This document shows positions 20,725-30,412 of a stretch of DNA of 64,000 bases, one piece after another. Origin of the DNA: Trinickia fusca (GTDB lineage: Bacteria > Pseudomonadota > Gammaproteobacteria > Burkholderiales > Burkholderiaceae); NCBI RefSeq assembly GCF_003628145.1, contig NZ_RBZV01000002.1:806001-870000 (forward strand), in the 5' to 3' direction. Position numbers and translations under genes: made by a program. The stretch's first letter is position 1; the number at the start of each line of letters is the position of its first letter. Below the pieces are notes generated by a model, which was not told the origin of the DNA, did not search any database, and saw nothing but the letters and a program-made list of their open reading frames with translations.

Positions 20725-22056
20725 ATGCCCTCCCCCTTCGATTTTTTCGCCCCTTGCCCGCGTGGCCTTGAATCGGCACTGGCCGCCGAGCTCGCGGAAA
20801 TCGCCGTACGCCATCTCGGCCAAGCTGCCGCAACCGGCTTCGAACGCGGCGCCGAGGTTCCCGGCGGCGTCCATTTCCGGGGCAACTGGCCGATCGGCAT
20901 GGCCGCGAACCTGCACTCGCGCATCGCGAGCCGCATTCTGCTGAAAATCGCCGAGCGGCCCTATCGCAACGAACAGGACATTTATGCGCTCGCCGCGGAG
21001 CAGCGCTGGGAGCAGTGGTTCTCGGCGAACGAGACGCTGCGCGTCGATCTGACCGCAATCAAATCGCCGCTGCGCAGCCTCGAATTCGCGACGCTGCGTG
21101 TGAAGGACGGCATCTGCGACCGCCTGCGCAGCGTGAGCGGCGCGCGCCCCAGCATCGACACCGCGCAACCCGATGTGCGCGTGTTCGCGTTCCTCACCGC
21201 GACGGGCTGCACGCTGTACCTCGATACGTCGGGTGAACCGCTGTTCAAGCGCGGCTGGCGTCTCGACAAGGGCGCCGCGCCGCTGCGCGAGAATCTTGCC
21301 GCGGGCATCCTGCGCATCGCCAACTGGACGCCCGACACGCCGTTCTACGATCCGATGTGCGGCAGCGGCACGTTCATCGCCGAAGCCGCACAGATCGCGC
21401 TCGGCGTCGCGCCTGGCGTCGAGCGCCGCTTCGGCTTCGAGAAGCTCAAGCAGTACGACGTCGCCGCATGGCAGACGATGAAGGTGGCAGCACTCGATGC
21501 CAAGCGCGCCGCGCGCACGCGAAAGACCGATGCGCTACACATCTTCGGCAGCGACATCTCCGGCGACATGCTCGACAAGGCGCGCACGAATCTCGAACGC
21601 GCCGGCCTGCCGCCGATCCCGCTCAAGCAGCTCGACGCGCGCGCCATTACGCCGCCGATCGCGACGCCCGGCATCCTGATCCTGAACCCGCCCTACGGCG
21701 AGCGTATTGCCGTGCGCGGCCGCGGCCCGCGCGGTGAAGAGCGTGGAATGCGCGACGCCAGCCGCGACCGCGAAGCCGGTGCGCCGCAGCGCCGCGAACT
21801 GCTTGACGCGCCCGATACCGAGTTCTTCCAGGCATTCGGCGATGCGCTGAAGCAGCGCTTCACGGGCTGGCGCGCGTTCGTGCTGACGGCCGATCGCAAG
21901 CTGCCAGGCTTGCTGCGCCTGCGCGAATCGGCCAAGACGCCGCTGTTCAACGGCGCGCTCGAGTGCCGGCTGTTCCGCTTCGATCTCGTGGCCGGCAGCG
22001 TGAAATCGCGCCCTGCAACGGACGGCACCGGCCAGGCCGGCACGCCGGGCAACTGA
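20725..22056 (+). CDS. THUMP-domain class I SAM-dependent RNA methyltransferase (RlmL N-half type)
   Basis: The family methylates guanine N2 in 23S rRNA (the RlmL/YcbY N-terminal module, m2G2445 in E. coli). The start at 20725 gives 443 aa. An N-terminal ferredoxin-like/THUMP region (PFDFFAPCPRGLESALAAEL to about residue 160) precedes a Rossmann methyltransferase core with FYDPMCGSGTFIAEAAQIAL (SAM-binding), HIFGSDISGDMLDKA (acidic SAM loop) and catalytic LNPPYGERI. An Arg/Gly-rich insertion of ~30 residues follows NPPY. A TACAAT box lies at 20688-20693, and there is no clear Shine-Dalgarno. It lacks the RlmK half found in E. coli RlmKL. Confidence 0.9.
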   Translation: MPSPFDFFAPCPRGLESALAAELAEIAVRHLGQAAATGFERGAEVPGGVHFRGNWPIGMAANLHSRIASRILLKIAERPYRNEQDIYALAAEQRWEQWFSANETLRVDLTAIKSPLRSLEFATLRVKDGICDRLRSVSGARPSIDTAQPDVRVFAFLTATGCTLYLDTSGEPLFKRGWRLDKGAAPLRENLAAGILRIANWTPDTPFYDPMCGSGTFIAEAAQIALGVAPGVERRFGFEKLKQYDVAAWQTMKVAALDAKRAARTRKTDALHIFGSDISGDMLDKARTNLERAGLPPIPLKQLDARAITPPIATPGILILNPPYGERIAVRGRGPRGEERGMRDASRDREAGAPQRRELLDAPDTEFFQAFGDALKQRFTGWRAFVLTADRKLPGLLRLRESAKTPLFNGALECRLFRFDLVAGSVKSRPATDGTGQAGTPGN

Positions 22057-22276
22057 AGCCGCCGCGCGCGGCCCGTCTCGATGAGGGCCTGTCCACGCCA
22101 ACGACAGGCCCTGATCGCCACAGTCTCCATTTCTCCATCGTCACGGCTCGCCCACGCAAGCTGCTGACAGAACGTTGTCAGTAGCCCTGTCGCAGACTTC
22201 GGTTCACGCGCTGCTGAGCGCTTGTCCGGCCTGTCCGGCCTACTACCTTACTGCCACATCGTCATTGGAGACTGTC

Positions 22277-22678
22277 ATGACCGCTGCTGCTACTGCCACT
22301 CGTGTGATTTCCTGGTTCGAGATCCCCGCGCTCGATTTCGATCGTGCCGTGCGCTTCTACGAAGCGGCGCTCGACACGCCGCTGTCGCGCGAAGTGTTCG
22401 GCGGCGTGCCGATAGCCGTCTTCGCGAAAGAGGAAGAAGCCACGGGCGGCTGCATCGTTCACCAGCCGGGCCAGATGCGGCCCGCCGCGGCCGGCGAAGG
22501 CGTGCTCGTCTATCTGAACGCCGAACCGTCGGTCTCGGCCACGCTCGAACGCATCGCGCGCGCGGGTGGCAAACAGGACGGCTCGGTGATCGAGCTGCCC
22601 AACGACATCGGTTACATCGGCTATTTCGTCGACACCGAAGGCAACCGCGTCGGCCTGCATTCGAAGAACCTGCGCTGA
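22277..22678 (+). CDS. VOC family protein (glyoxalase/bleomycin-resistance fold)
   Basis: This is a 133-aa, one-domain vicinal-oxygen-chelate protein: paired beta-alpha-beta-beta-beta units with WFEIPALDFDRAVRFYEAAL at the start and YIGYFVDTEGNRVGLHS at the end. The ATG at 22277 is chosen because the conserved fold begins 10 residues later. Many VOC proteins of this type have no assigned reaction. A YafY-like WYL regulator follows on the same strand, a pairing often seen, so the VOC gene may be under that regulator or part of the same stress response. Confidence 0.85.
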   Translation: MTAAATATRVISWFEIPALDFDRAVRFYEAALDTPLSREVFGGVPIAVFAKEEEATGGCIVHQPGQMRPAAAGEGVLVYLNAEPSVSATLERIARAGGKQDGSVIELPNDIGYIGYFVDTEGNRVGLHSKNLR

Positions 22679-22799
22679 GCCACGCACGCAACGGGCGGGG
22701 CCGGCGCTATCATCGCGACACCGGCGGCCCCGTCTGCTGCTCGTTCCGTTCGCCACTGCGTCTTTTGCGTCTTCGTCATTTCGTCGCCCGATCCTTGCC

Positions 22800-23510
22800 A
22801 TGCCCCGTCGCGCCGATCGCCTCTTCCAAATCGCCGAACTGCTGCGCGGCAGGCGCCTGACCACCGCGCAGCAGCTGGCCGAATGGCTCAGCGTATCGCC
22901 GCGCACGGTCTATCGCGACGTGCGCGACTTGCAGCTTTCGGGCGTGCCGATCGAAGGCGAAGCGGGGATCGGCTATCGTTTGAGCCGCTCGGCCAGTCTG
23001 CCTCCGCTCACGTTCACGGCCGACGAGCTGACGGCGCTGGCAGCCGGTGCGCGCATGATCGAAACATGGGGCGGCGCGGGTCTGGCGGGCGGTGCCCGCT
23101 CGGCGCTCGCCAAAATCGCCTCGGCCATGCCGGCCGACAAGCGCGCCACGCTCGAGCGCCTTGCCGTGTTCGCGCCGTCGTTCCATGTCGACCGGCAATT
23201 CTCGGAAAACGTCGATGCGCTGCATCGCGCCGTCGATACGCACCACGTCGTGAGCTTCGCCTACTGCGATCGGGTCGGCGCGCAGACGGAGCGGCGCATC
23301 TGGCCGCTGAGCCTCGTGTACTGGGGAGGACGTTGGACAGTCGGTGCCTGGTGCGAGCTGCGCTCGGATTTTCGCAACTTCGACATCGCGCGCATGACGC
23401 ACGTGACGCCGCACGAGCCGTTTCCCGATAGGGAAGGCCGCCGCCTGGCCGACTACCTGCGGCGCGTGCAAGCCCCGTCGAACCGGGGCTCCCGCGCGCA
23501 GCCATCCTAA
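22800..23510 (+). CDS. YafY/YobV-family transcriptional regulator (HTH + WYL)
   Basis: This is a 236-aa DNA-binding protein with an N-terminal HTH_11 winged helix (RADRLFQIAELLRG, then LAEWLSVSPRTVYRDVRDL, recognition helix ~residues 33-45). A C-terminal WYL-type sensor domain (VSFAYCDRVGAQTERRIWPLSL, RWTVGAWCELRSDFRNF) follows. WYL domains bind small ligands or nucleic acid. It lies 121 nt after the VOC gene and its last 4 nt overlap the convergent pntB gene. Confidence 0.9.
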   Translation: MPRRADRLFQIAELLRGRRLTTAQQLAEWLSVSPRTVYRDVRDLQLSGVPIEGEAGIGYRLSRSASLPPLTFTADELTALAAGARMIETWGGAGLAGGARSALAKIASAMPADKRATLERLAVFAPSFHVDRQFSENVDALHRAVDTHHVVSFAYCDRVGAQTERRIWPLSLVYWGGRWTVGAWCELRSDFRNFDIARMTHVTPHEPFPDREGRRLADYLRRVQAPSNRGSRAQPS

Positions 23511-24961
23511 TCGACGGTCTTGACCATATCCTCGATGACCTTCTTCGCGTCACCGAAGACCATCATCGTCTTGTCCATGTAGAACAGCTCGTTGTCGAGG
23601 CCCGCGTAGCCGGCCGCCATCGAGCGCTTGTTGACGATGACGGTGCGCGCCTTGTAGGCCTCGATGATCGGCATGCCGGCGATCGGCGATTTCGGGTCGG
23701 TCTTCGCGGCTGGATTGACGACGTCGTTGGCCCCTAGCACGAGCACGACATCGGTTCTCCCGAACTCGTTGTTGATGTCCTCCATCTCGAAGACGAGGTC
23801 GTACGGCACTTCGGCTTCGGCAAGCAGCACATTCATGTGCCCCGGCATGCGGCCCGCGACGGGGTGGATCGCATAACGCACGTCGACGCCCTTCTCGACC
23901 AGCTTGTCGGTGAGCTCCTTCAACGCATGCTGGGCGCGCGCCACCGCCAACCCGTAGCCAGGCACGATGACGACGCTCTCGGCATTGCCGAGCATGAACG
24001 CGGCGTCCTCGGCCGAGCCCGACTTCACGGGCCGCTGCTCGCCCGCGCCGCCCGCCGCTTGCGCGCCCGGCTCGGCACCGAAGCCGCCCAGCAGCACGTT
24101 GAAGAACGAGCGATTCATCGCGTGGCACATGATGTACGAGAGGATCGCACCGGACGAGCCGACGAGCGAACCTGCGATGATCAGCATCGCGTTGTTCAGC
24201 GAGAAGCCGATACCGGCCGCGGCCCAACCCGAGTACGAGTTCAGCATCGACACCACGACCGGCATATCCGCGCCGCCGATCGGGATGATGATGAGCACAC
24301 CGAGCGCGAACGCGATGAGCGTCATGATGATGAAGGGCAGCCACGACTGCGTGAGGAAAAAGATCACGCCGAAGCCGAGCATGCCGAGCGCGAGCATCAG
24401 GTTGATCAGATGCTGGCCCGGATAGACGACGGGTGCGCCCTGGAACAAGCGGAACTTGTACTTGCCCGAGAGCTTGCCGAACGCGATCACCGACCCCGAG
24501 AACGTGATGGCGCCGACGACGGTACCGATGAACAGCTCGACGCGGTTGCCGTACGGCAGGAAGTTTTCATAGGGCGCGTCTTCGGGAATGAGCCCGAATG
24601 CGGCCGGCTCATAGACAACCGCATAAGCGATCGCCACCGCCGCGAGACCGATCAGCGAGTGCATCGCGGCCACGAGCTCGGGCATCTTGGTCATCTCGAC
24701 GCGCGCAGCCACGAACGCACCGATCGCCCCACCGACGACGAGCGCGGCGAACAACAGAGCGAGGCCCAGCCCGAGACTCGAGCCCAGCGCCGACGCCTGC
24801 TTGACGATCAGCGAGACGGTCGTGAGGATCGCGATCGCCATGCCGACCATGCCGAAGACGTTGCCGGCACGCGCGCTTTTCGGGCTGGACAGCCCCTTGA
24901 GCGCCTGAATGAAGCACACCGACGCGACGAGATACAGCAGCGTAACGACGTTCATGCTCAT
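23507..24961 (-). CDS. pntB: NAD(P) transhydrogenase subunit beta PntB
   Basis: PntB is the proton-pumping and NADP(H)-binding subunit of membrane transhydrogenase (NADH + NADP+ + H+out to NAD+ + NADPH + H+in). It is 484 aa, with about nine membrane helices in the first 280 residues. After a Gly/Ala-rich linker (AEPGAQAAGGAGEQ), it has the NADP-binding dIII domain with VVIVPGYGLAVARAQHAL, YAIHPVAGRMPGHMNVLLAEA and VLVLGANDVVNPAA. Its start abuts the pntAB stop with no gap. The small C-terminal overlap with the convergent WYL-regulator gene is 4 nt. Confidence 0.97.
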   Translation of the reverse strand: MSMNVVTLLYLVASVCFIQALKGLSSPKSARAGNVFGMVGMAIAILTTVSLIVKQASALGSSLGLGLALLFAALVVGGAIGAFVAARVEMTKMPELVAAMHSLIGLAAVAIAYAVVYEPAAFGLIPEDAPYENFLPYGNRVELFIGTVVGAITFSGSVIAFGKLSGKYKFRLFQGAPVVYPGQHLINLMLALGMLGFGVIFFLTQSWLPFIIMTLIAFALGVLIIIPIGGADMPVVVSMLNSYSGWAAAGIGFSLNNAMLIIAGSLVGSSGAILSYIMCHAMNRSFFNVLLGGFGAEPGAQAAGGAGEQRPVKSGSAEDAAFMLGNAESVVIVPGYGLAVARAQHALKELTDKLVEKGVDVRYAIHPVAGRMPGHMNVLLAEAEVPYDLVFEMEDINNEFGRTDVVLVLGANDVVNPAAKTDPKSPIAGMPIIEAYKARTVIVNKRSMAAGYAGLDNELFYMDKTMMVFGDAKKVIEDMVKTVD

Positions 24962-25279
24962 TTACGCGCCCTCCTTCTTCGTCTGCTTCGGCTCTTTCTT
25001 CTTGAACATCTCGAGCATGCGGCGCGTCACGAGAAAGCCGCCGAACACGTTGACGGCCGCTAGCAGCACGGCAAACGTGCCGAAGAACTTGCCCGGCCCG
25101 CCATTGGTCAGCCCGGTCGCGAGCATTGCGCCGACGATGACGATCGCCGAGATCGCATTGGTCACGGCCATCAGCGGCGTATGCAGCGCGGGCGTGACGT
25201 TCCAGACGACGTGATAGCCGACGTAGACGGCCAGCACGAAGATGATGAGGTTGATCACCGTATGGTTGATGATTTCCAT
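24962..25279 (-). CDS. pntAB: NAD(P) transhydrogenase alpha-2 subunit (PntAB)
   Basis: This is a 105-aa membrane part of the alpha subunit, corresponding to the C-terminal helices of E. coli PntA. Three hydrophobic segments are visible ([53 protein letters not shown]), with [19 protein letters not shown] typical of the family. It ends with a Lys-rich cytoplasmic tail. Split alpha subunits (three-gene pnt operon) are the usual arrangement in alpha- and betaproteobacteria. Confidence 0.96.
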   Translation of the reverse strand: MEIINHTVINLIIFVLAVYVGYHVVWNVTPALHTPLMAVTNAISAIVIVGAMLATGLTNGGPGKFFGTFAVLLAAVNVFGGFLVTRRMLEMFKKKEPKQTKKEGA

Positions 25280-25291
25280 CGCGCTCTCCCG

Positions 25292-26446
25292 TTAGGCTGC
25301 TTTGCGTGCGACGGCTCCGTCGCGCGCGAGCAGCGTCGCCGCAACGATGTCGTCGGTCATGTCGATGTTCAAGGCGCCCTCCTTCGTCACGATGAGCTTG
25401 AGGAAGTCGAGCAGGTTGCGCGCATACAGCGACGACGCGTCGGCCGCGACCATCGCCGGCAGATTCGTATGTCCGACGATCGTCACGCCATGCTTGACGA
25501 CGACCTTGTCAGGCTCGGTCAGCGGACAGTTGCCGCCACGCACGCCAGGCTGCCCCGCGAGCTCGGCTCCGCGTCCCGCGGCCAGATCGATGATGACCGA
25601 GCCGGGCCGCATCGCCTGCACGGCCAGCTCCGACAGCAGCGTAGGCGCATCGCGGCCGGGGATCAGCGCCGTCGTGATGACGATGTCGGCCTGCTTCGCG
25701 CGTTCGTTCACCTGCAAGGCCTGACGGGCGAGCCAGCTCGCCGGCATCGGCCGCGCATAGCCGCCGACGCCTTCGGCAGCCTCGCGCTCCTCGTCCGTCT
25801 CGTAGGGCACGTCGATGAACTTCCCGCCTAGCGATTCGATCTGCTCCTTGACGGCCGGCCGCACATCGGACGCCTCGATGACGGCCCCCAGGCGCCGCGC
25901 CGTCGCGATCGCCTGCAGGCCCGCGACACCGGCGCCGAGGATGAGCACGCGCGCGGCTTTCACGGTGCCGGCGGCCGTCATCAACATCGGCATGAAGCGC
26001 GGATAGAGATCGGCCGCGAGCAGCACGGCCTTGTAGCCGGCGATGTTGGCCTGCGAAGAAAGCACATCGAGACTTTGTGCGCGCGTCGTGCGCGGCGCGG
26101 CTTCGAGCGCGAACGCGGTCACGCCCGCGCTGGCCAGGCGTGCGGCGTTGTCGGCATTGAACGGATCGAGCATGCCGACGAGCACCGCCCCGCGCTTCAT
26201 CTGCGCCAGTTCGGTTTCGTTGGGGGATTGGACTTTGAGAACGAGCTCGGCGCCTAGCGCCGTGGCCGCATCGACGAGTTCGGCGCCCACGGCGGCGAAT
26301 TGCTCGTCGGGAAAGCTCGCGGCACCGCCCGCACCGCGCTCGACGGTGACGCGATGCCCGCTGCCGACGTATTTCTTGACCGTCTCGGGCGTCGCGGCGA
26401 CGCGGGCCTCATGCGTGCGCGTCTCGGCTGGCACTCCGATGTGCAT
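25292..26446 (-). CDS. pntAA: NAD(P) transhydrogenase alpha-1 subunit, NAD-binding (PntAA)
   Basis: This is a 384-aa soluble NAD(H)-binding dI subunit. Motifs include MHIGVPAETRTHEARVAATP at the start, the Rossmann LILGAGVAGLQAIATARRLG with ASDVRP, and the mobile-loop region before PTLLSELAVQAM. The start at 26446 has a near-perfect AGGAGG eight bases upstream; a 20-codon longer frame lacks this. It is first gene of pntAA-pntAB-pntB; the next gene begins 12 nt on. The promoter must lie in the 322-nt divergent gap with nudJ. Confidence 0.96.
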   Translation of the reverse strand: MHIGVPAETRTHEARVAATPETVKKYVGSGHRVTVERGAGGAASFPDEQFAAVGAELVDAATALGAELVLKVQSPNETELAQMKRGAVLVGMLDPFNADNAARLASAGVTAFALEAAPRTTRAQSLDVLSSQANIAGYKAVLLAADLYPRFMPMLMTAAGTVKAARVLILGAGVAGLQAIATARRLGAVIEASDVRPAVKEQIESLGGKFIDVPYETDEEREAAEGVGGYARPMPASWLARQALQVNERAKQADIVITTALIPGRDAPTLLSELAVQAMRPGSVIIDLAAGRGAELAGQPGVRGGNCPLTEPDKVVVKHGVTIVGHTNLPAMVAADASSLYARNLLDFLKLIVTKEGALNIDMTDDIVAATLLARDGAVARKAA

Positions 26447-26768
26447 CGTCGAATCCTCCTCACCTTCTCGTTGTTGAAGCGAAGCGAAGACGGTCCGACG
26501 TTGCACGCCGGCTCCATCATCTGACTAGATTCACGGCATTTCCGGTGCTACGGCTGGGGGTGGGCGCCGCGAGGCCGCGGCACACCGAAGCGACACTTTA
26601 ACCGAAGTTGTGCGATGCGACGAAAAGAGGCGCCGATCAGGAGCAAGCCCTCTACTCGGGTAGCAAGACGGTCGACAGACGGCCTACGGACCGGTACGCG
26701 CGGCATGTCGGCGTACCCGTCGGCGCTCGCCCGGCGGCTTGTTGCGGCAAACGGTAAAATGCACCCTT
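26447..26768. other. Divergent intergenic region pntAA / nudJ
   Basis: This 322-nt gap holds the pntAA ribosome-binding site at its left end and a TAAAAT -10-like box (26755-26760) directly before nudJ at its right end. A GC hairpin-like stretch occurs around 26560-26590. I see no gene or repeat in it. Confidence 0.6.
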
Positions 26769-27257
26769 ATGAAACAGGAACGCTGGAGCCCGCACGTTAC
26801 GGTCGCGGCCGTCATCGAGCGCGACGGGCGCTTTCTCGTCGTCGAGGAGCACACGCCCGACGGCCTGCGCATCAATCAGCCGGCCGGCCATCTGGAGGCC
26901 GGCGAAACGCTCGTCGATGCCGCCAGGCGCGAGACGCTGGAGGAAACGGCGCGCGCGTTCTCGCCCGAGGCCCTCGTCGGCGTCTACATGACGCACATCG
27001 ACCAGGCCGAGGGGATGGGTGCGACGTATCTGCGCTTCACCTTCTGCGGCACGATCGGGCAAGCGCATGACGCACGCGCGCTCGACGCCGGCATCGTGCG
27101 CACGCTGTGGCTCACGGCCGACGAGCTGCGCGCCTGTCAGGCGCGCCATCGCACGCCGCTCGTGTTGCGCTCGGTCGAGGACTACCTCGCGGGCCGGCGT
27201 TTTCCGCTCGACTTCGTGCACACGCATTCGGTCGGGCCAGCCCAAACGGATAGTTGA
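26769..27257 (+). CDS. nudJ: Nudix hydrolase, NudJ-like
   Basis: This is a 162-aa Nudix phosphohydrolase. The Nudix box is complete: [20 protein letters not shown], matching G-x5-E-x7-RE-x2-EE. NudJ acts on nucleoside di- and triphosphates and HMP-PP. Its position directly upstream of mnmA (5-nt gap) is the same as in E. coli, which supports the NudJ assignment. The start codon lies only 8 nt after a TAAAAT box, so the message may be leaderless; there is no Shine-Dalgarno. Confidence 0.9.
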   Translation: MKQERWSPHVTVAAVIERDGRFLVVEEHTPDGLRINQPAGHLEAGETLVDAARRETLEETARAFSPEALVGVYMTHIDQAEGMGATYLRFTFCGTIGQAHDARALDAGIVRTLWLTADELRACQARHRTPLVLRSVEDYLAGRRFPLDFVHTHSVGPAQTDS

Positions 27258-27261
27258 TTCA

Positions 27262-28410
27262 ATGAGCAAGCAAAGAGTGGTGGTCGGGATGTCGGGCGGC
27301 GTCGATTCGTCGGTGACGGCCTGGCTGCTCAAGCAGGAAGGCTACGACGTGGTCGGCCTGTTCATGAAGAACTGGGAAGACGATGACGACGGCGAGTACT
27401 GCTCGACGCGGCAGGACTGGATCGACGTCGTCTCCGTCGCCGATCTGATCGGCATCGACGTCGAAGCCGTCAATTTCGCGGCCGAATACAAGGACCGCGT
27501 CTTCGCCGAGTTTCTGCGCGAATACTCGGCCGGCCGCACGCCGAACCCCGACGTGCTGTGCAACGCCGAGATCAAGTTCAAGGCGTTTCTCGACCACGCG
27601 ATGTCGCTGGGCGCCGACACGATCGCAACGGGCCACTACGCGCGCGTGCGCGAAGTCGACGGGCGCTTCGAGCTGCTCAAGGCGAAGGACCACACGAAGG
27701 ACCAGTCGTACTTCCTGCATCGCTTGAATCAGGCGCAGCTGTCCAAGACGCGCTTTCCGCTCGGCGAGATCCCGAAGACGCAAGTACGCGCGATCGCCGA
27801 GCAAATCGGTCTGCCGAACGCGAAGAAGAAGGACTCGACCGGCATCTGCTTCATCGGCGAGCGGCCGTTCCGCGATTTTCTGAACCGCTACCTGCCCACC
27901 CGCCCAGGCCCGATGAAGACGCCCGACGGCAAGGTGGTCGGCGAGCACATCGGCCTCGCGTTCTACACGTTCGGCCAGCGCAAGGGCATCGGCCTCGGCG
28001 GCAGCAAGAGCGGCAGCGGCGAGCCGTGGTTCGTGGCGCGCAAAGATATGGCCGCCAACACGCTGTATGTGGTGCAAGGCCACGATCATCCATGGCTGCT
28101 CTCGCGCACACTGGTGGCCGGCAACACGAGCTGGGTGGCGGGCGCCGCGCCCGAGCCCGGCACGCATTGCGGCGCCAAGACGCGTTATCGGCAGGCCGAT
28201 AGCGCCTGCAGGTTCGGCACGTTCGCTGCCGGCCCCGACGACGAAGCGCGTTTCGAGCTCGCGTTCGATGTGCCGCAGTGGGCCGTGACGCCGGGCCAGT
28301 CGGCCGTGTTGTACGACGGCGACGTGTGCCTCGGCGGCGGCATCATCGAAGCGGCAGCGGCGGGCGAAGCGGTGCCGAGCCAGGCTGCGACGCTCGTGCA
28401 CACGGGCTGA
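27262..28410 (+). CDS. mnmA: tRNA-specific 2-thiouridylase MnmA
   Basis: MnmA inserts sulfur at C2 of wobble U34 in Lys, Glu and Gln tRNAs. It is 382 aa. The PP-loop ATP site is [17 protein letters not shown] near residue 8, and [10 protein letters not shown] follows. The two catalytic cysteines are in [11 protein letters not shown] and [10 protein letters not shown]. The C-terminal beta-barrels carry [13 protein letters not shown] and [16 protein letters not shown]. It follows nudJ with a 4-nt gap, and the two are probably co-transcribed. Confidence 0.97.
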   Translation: MSKQRVVVGMSGGVDSSVTAWLLKQEGYDVVGLFMKNWEDDDDGEYCSTRQDWIDVVSVADLIGIDVEAVNFAAEYKDRVFAEFLREYSAGRTPNPDVLCNAEIKFKAFLDHAMSLGADTIATGHYARVREVDGRFELLKAKDHTKDQSYFLHRLNQAQLSKTRFPLGEIPKTQVRAIAEQIGLPNAKKKDSTGICFIGERPFRDFLNRYLPTRPGPMKTPDGKVVGEHIGLAFYTFGQRKGIGLGGSKSGSGEPWFVARKDMAANTLYVVQGHDHPWLLSRTLVAGNTSWVAGAAPEPGTHCGAKTRYRQADSACRFGTFAAGPDDEARFELAFDVPQWAVTPGQSAVLYDGDVCLGGGIIEAAAAGEAVPSQAATLVHTG

Positions 28411-28609
28411 CGCGGTAGGAGGGCGCGACCTCCACGACCCGAGTGACCGCCCTACTTCCTGAGACGACCGGCCGAGCGCGGCGCGTGCGGTTGCGATTGC
28501 ACCCTATCTAAAGCCGCCGTTCACGCATTGCGATTAAACTTGCGCATCTTTTAGCTCACGGCAGTCGCCCACGCCTTCCCGGCGCTTGCCGCCCTGGAGG
28601 TTGTCCCCG

Positions 28610-30220
28610 ATGTTTTCCCGACGCTACTTCGCGATCTGGTTGGCCGTACTCGCGGCCGCATCCTGCGCATCGCTTGCCGCGCGCCATGTCATTGCCTGGT
28701 GGTGGCTCGCCGCCCCGCTCGCACTCGTCGCGCTCGGCCTATACGACTTGCGCCAGCGGCGCCATAGCATCCTGCGCAACTATCCGATCGCCGGCCATCT
28801 GCGCTTTTTCCTCGAATTCATCCGCCCCGAGATCCGCCAGTACTTCGTCGAGGACGACACCGAGGAGAAGCCGTTTTCGCGTGCCCAGCGCACGATCGTC
28901 TATCAGCGCGCCAAGAACGAGCCGGACAGCCGCCCGTACGGCACCGAGCTCGACGTCAAGGCCGTCGCGCACGAGTGGATCAGCCATTCGCTCGCGCCCA
29001 CCCAGCTCAAGACGCACGACTTCCGCATCGTCGTCGGCCCCGAGCGCGCGCAGCCGTACTCGATGTCGATCTTCAACATTTCGGCGATGAGCTTCGGCGC
29101 GCTGTCGGCCAACGCGATCCGATCGCTCAATCTCGGCGCGAAAAAAGGCGGCTTCGCGCACGACACCGGTGAAGGCTCGATGTCGAAGCACCACCGCGAG
29201 CACGGCGGCGACGTGATCTGGGAAATCGCTTCGGGCTACTTCGGCTGCCGCAACGACGACGGCACGTTCAACCCCGAGAAGTTCGCGAAGCAGGCGCGCG
29301 AGCCGCAGGTGAAGATGATCGAGGTGAAGTTATCGCAAGGCGCCAAGCCCGGCCACGGCGGCGTGCTGCCCGCGGCCAAGGTCACGCCCGAAATCTCTGA
29401 GGCGCGCGGCGTGCCGATGGGCCGCGACTGCATTTCGCCGGCCGCGCACAGCGAATTCTCGACGCCGCAAGGCCTGCTCGAATTCGTCGACCGGCTGCGC
29501 ACGCTCTCGGGCGGCAAGCCGACCGGCTTCAAGCTGTGCATCGGCCATCCGTGGGAGTTTTTCGGCATTGCCAAGGCAATGCTCGAGACCGGCATCCTGC
29601 CCGACTTCATCGTCGTCGACGGCGCCGAGGGCGGCACGGGTGCCGCACCGCTCGAATTCACCGATCACATCGGCGTGCCGCTGCAGGAAGGGCTGCTGCT
29701 CGTACACAACACGCTCGTCGGCATCGGCCTGCGCGAGAAGATCCGCATCGGCGCGAGCGGCAAGATCATCACGGCGTTCGACATCGCGCGCACGCTCGCG
29801 ATCGGCGCAGACTGGGTCAACTCGGCGCGCGGCTTCATGTTCGCCGTCGGCTGCATCCAGGCGCAGACCTGCCATACGGGGCGCTGCCCGACCGGCGTCG
29901 CCACGCAAGACCCGGTCCGTCAGCGCGCGCTCGTCGTGCCCGACAAGGCCGATCGCGTGTTCAATTTCCATCACAACACGCTGCACGCGCTGCGCGAGAT
30001 CGTGCAGGCAGCCGGCCTCGAGCATCCGCAACAGCTGCGCGCGCACCACATCGTGCGGCGTGTGTCGTCCCATGAGGTGCGGTTGATGTCCGATCTGCTC
30101 AAGTACCTGGAGCCGAACGACCTCATCAACGGCCACTACCGCTATTCGCTGTATGAGAAGTGGTGGCCGCTCGCGCGCGGCGACTCGTTCGCGCCCAAGG
30201 AGACCACGCCCGCGGTGTAA
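28610..30220 (+). CDS. FMN-binding glutamate synthase family protein
   Basis: This is a 536-aa protein with an N-terminal membrane-anchor region (residues ~5-50, two hydrophobic stretches), then a domain like the FMN-binding half of glutamate synthase. Visible are SIFNISAMSFGALSANAIRSL, NLGAKKGGFAHDTGEGSMSK, FIVVDGAEGGTGAAPLEF and the FeS-ligand-like CIQAQTCHTGRCPTGVAT. It lacks the glutaminase domain of true GltB, so the physiological reaction is uncertain. The start is supported by TGGAGG nine bases upstream. It stands alone 199 nt after mnmA; a TAAACT box lies near 28533. Confidence 0.88.
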   Translation: MFSRRYFAIWLAVLAAASCASLAARHVIAWWWLAAPLALVALGLYDLRQRRHSILRNYPIAGHLRFFLEFIRPEIRQYFVEDDTEEKPFSRAQRTIVYQRAKNEPDSRPYGTELDVKAVAHEWISHSLAPTQLKTHDFRIVVGPERAQPYSMSIFNISAMSFGALSANAIRSLNLGAKKGGFAHDTGEGSMSKHHREHGGDVIWEIASGYFGCRNDDGTFNPEKFAKQAREPQVKMIEVKLSQGAKPGHGGVLPAAKVTPEISEARGVPMGRDCISPAAHSEFSTPQGLLEFVDRLRTLSGGKPTGFKLCIGHPWEFFGIAKAMLETGILPDFIVVDGAEGGTGAAPLEFTDHIGVPLQEGLLLVHNTLVGIGLREKIRIGASGKIITAFDIARTLAIGADWVNSARGFMFAVGCIQAQTCHTGRCPTGVATQDPVRQRALVVPDKADRVFNFHHNTLHALREIVQAAGLEHPQQLRAHHIVRRVSSHEVRLMSDLLKYLEPNDLINGHYRYSLYEKWWPLARGDSFAPKETTPAV

Positions 30221-30234
30221 TAGCGCGATCCGAA

Positions 30235-30369
30235 CCGGTTACGGTCCAGCGCATTCATCAGTAGAAAGCCGAGGCCGGCGCGTGCACCGAAGCACTCGCC
30301 GAGCACGGCCGCACGCGTGCCTTGCGGGACGCGTGCGCGACGGGGAACGGCATCGAGGGGATCGGGCAT
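30235..30369 (-). pseudogene. Relic of an ABC-transporter permease gene
   Basis: The minus-strand translation contains RAAVLGECFGARAGLGFLLM, which closely follows the EAA-like loop region of SsuC/TauC-type permeases (typically GE-x-x-GA-x-AGLGFLL). The frame starts at an ATG at 30369 and continues into the neighbouring gene, with no transmembrane segments upstream or downstream. Only ~45 codons look permease-like. It fits a decayed fragment in the gap between the FMN protein and the GST gene. Confidence 0.45.
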
Positions 30370-30412
30370 GGCTGCCTCCGTCTAATGAGCGGAGCCTGCC
30401 GCACCCGATACG

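Noticed and set aside
23837-25063. 408-codon plus-strand open frame
   Set aside because: It is antisense to pntB and pntAB with no recognisable motif; the transhydrogenase genes explain the sequence.
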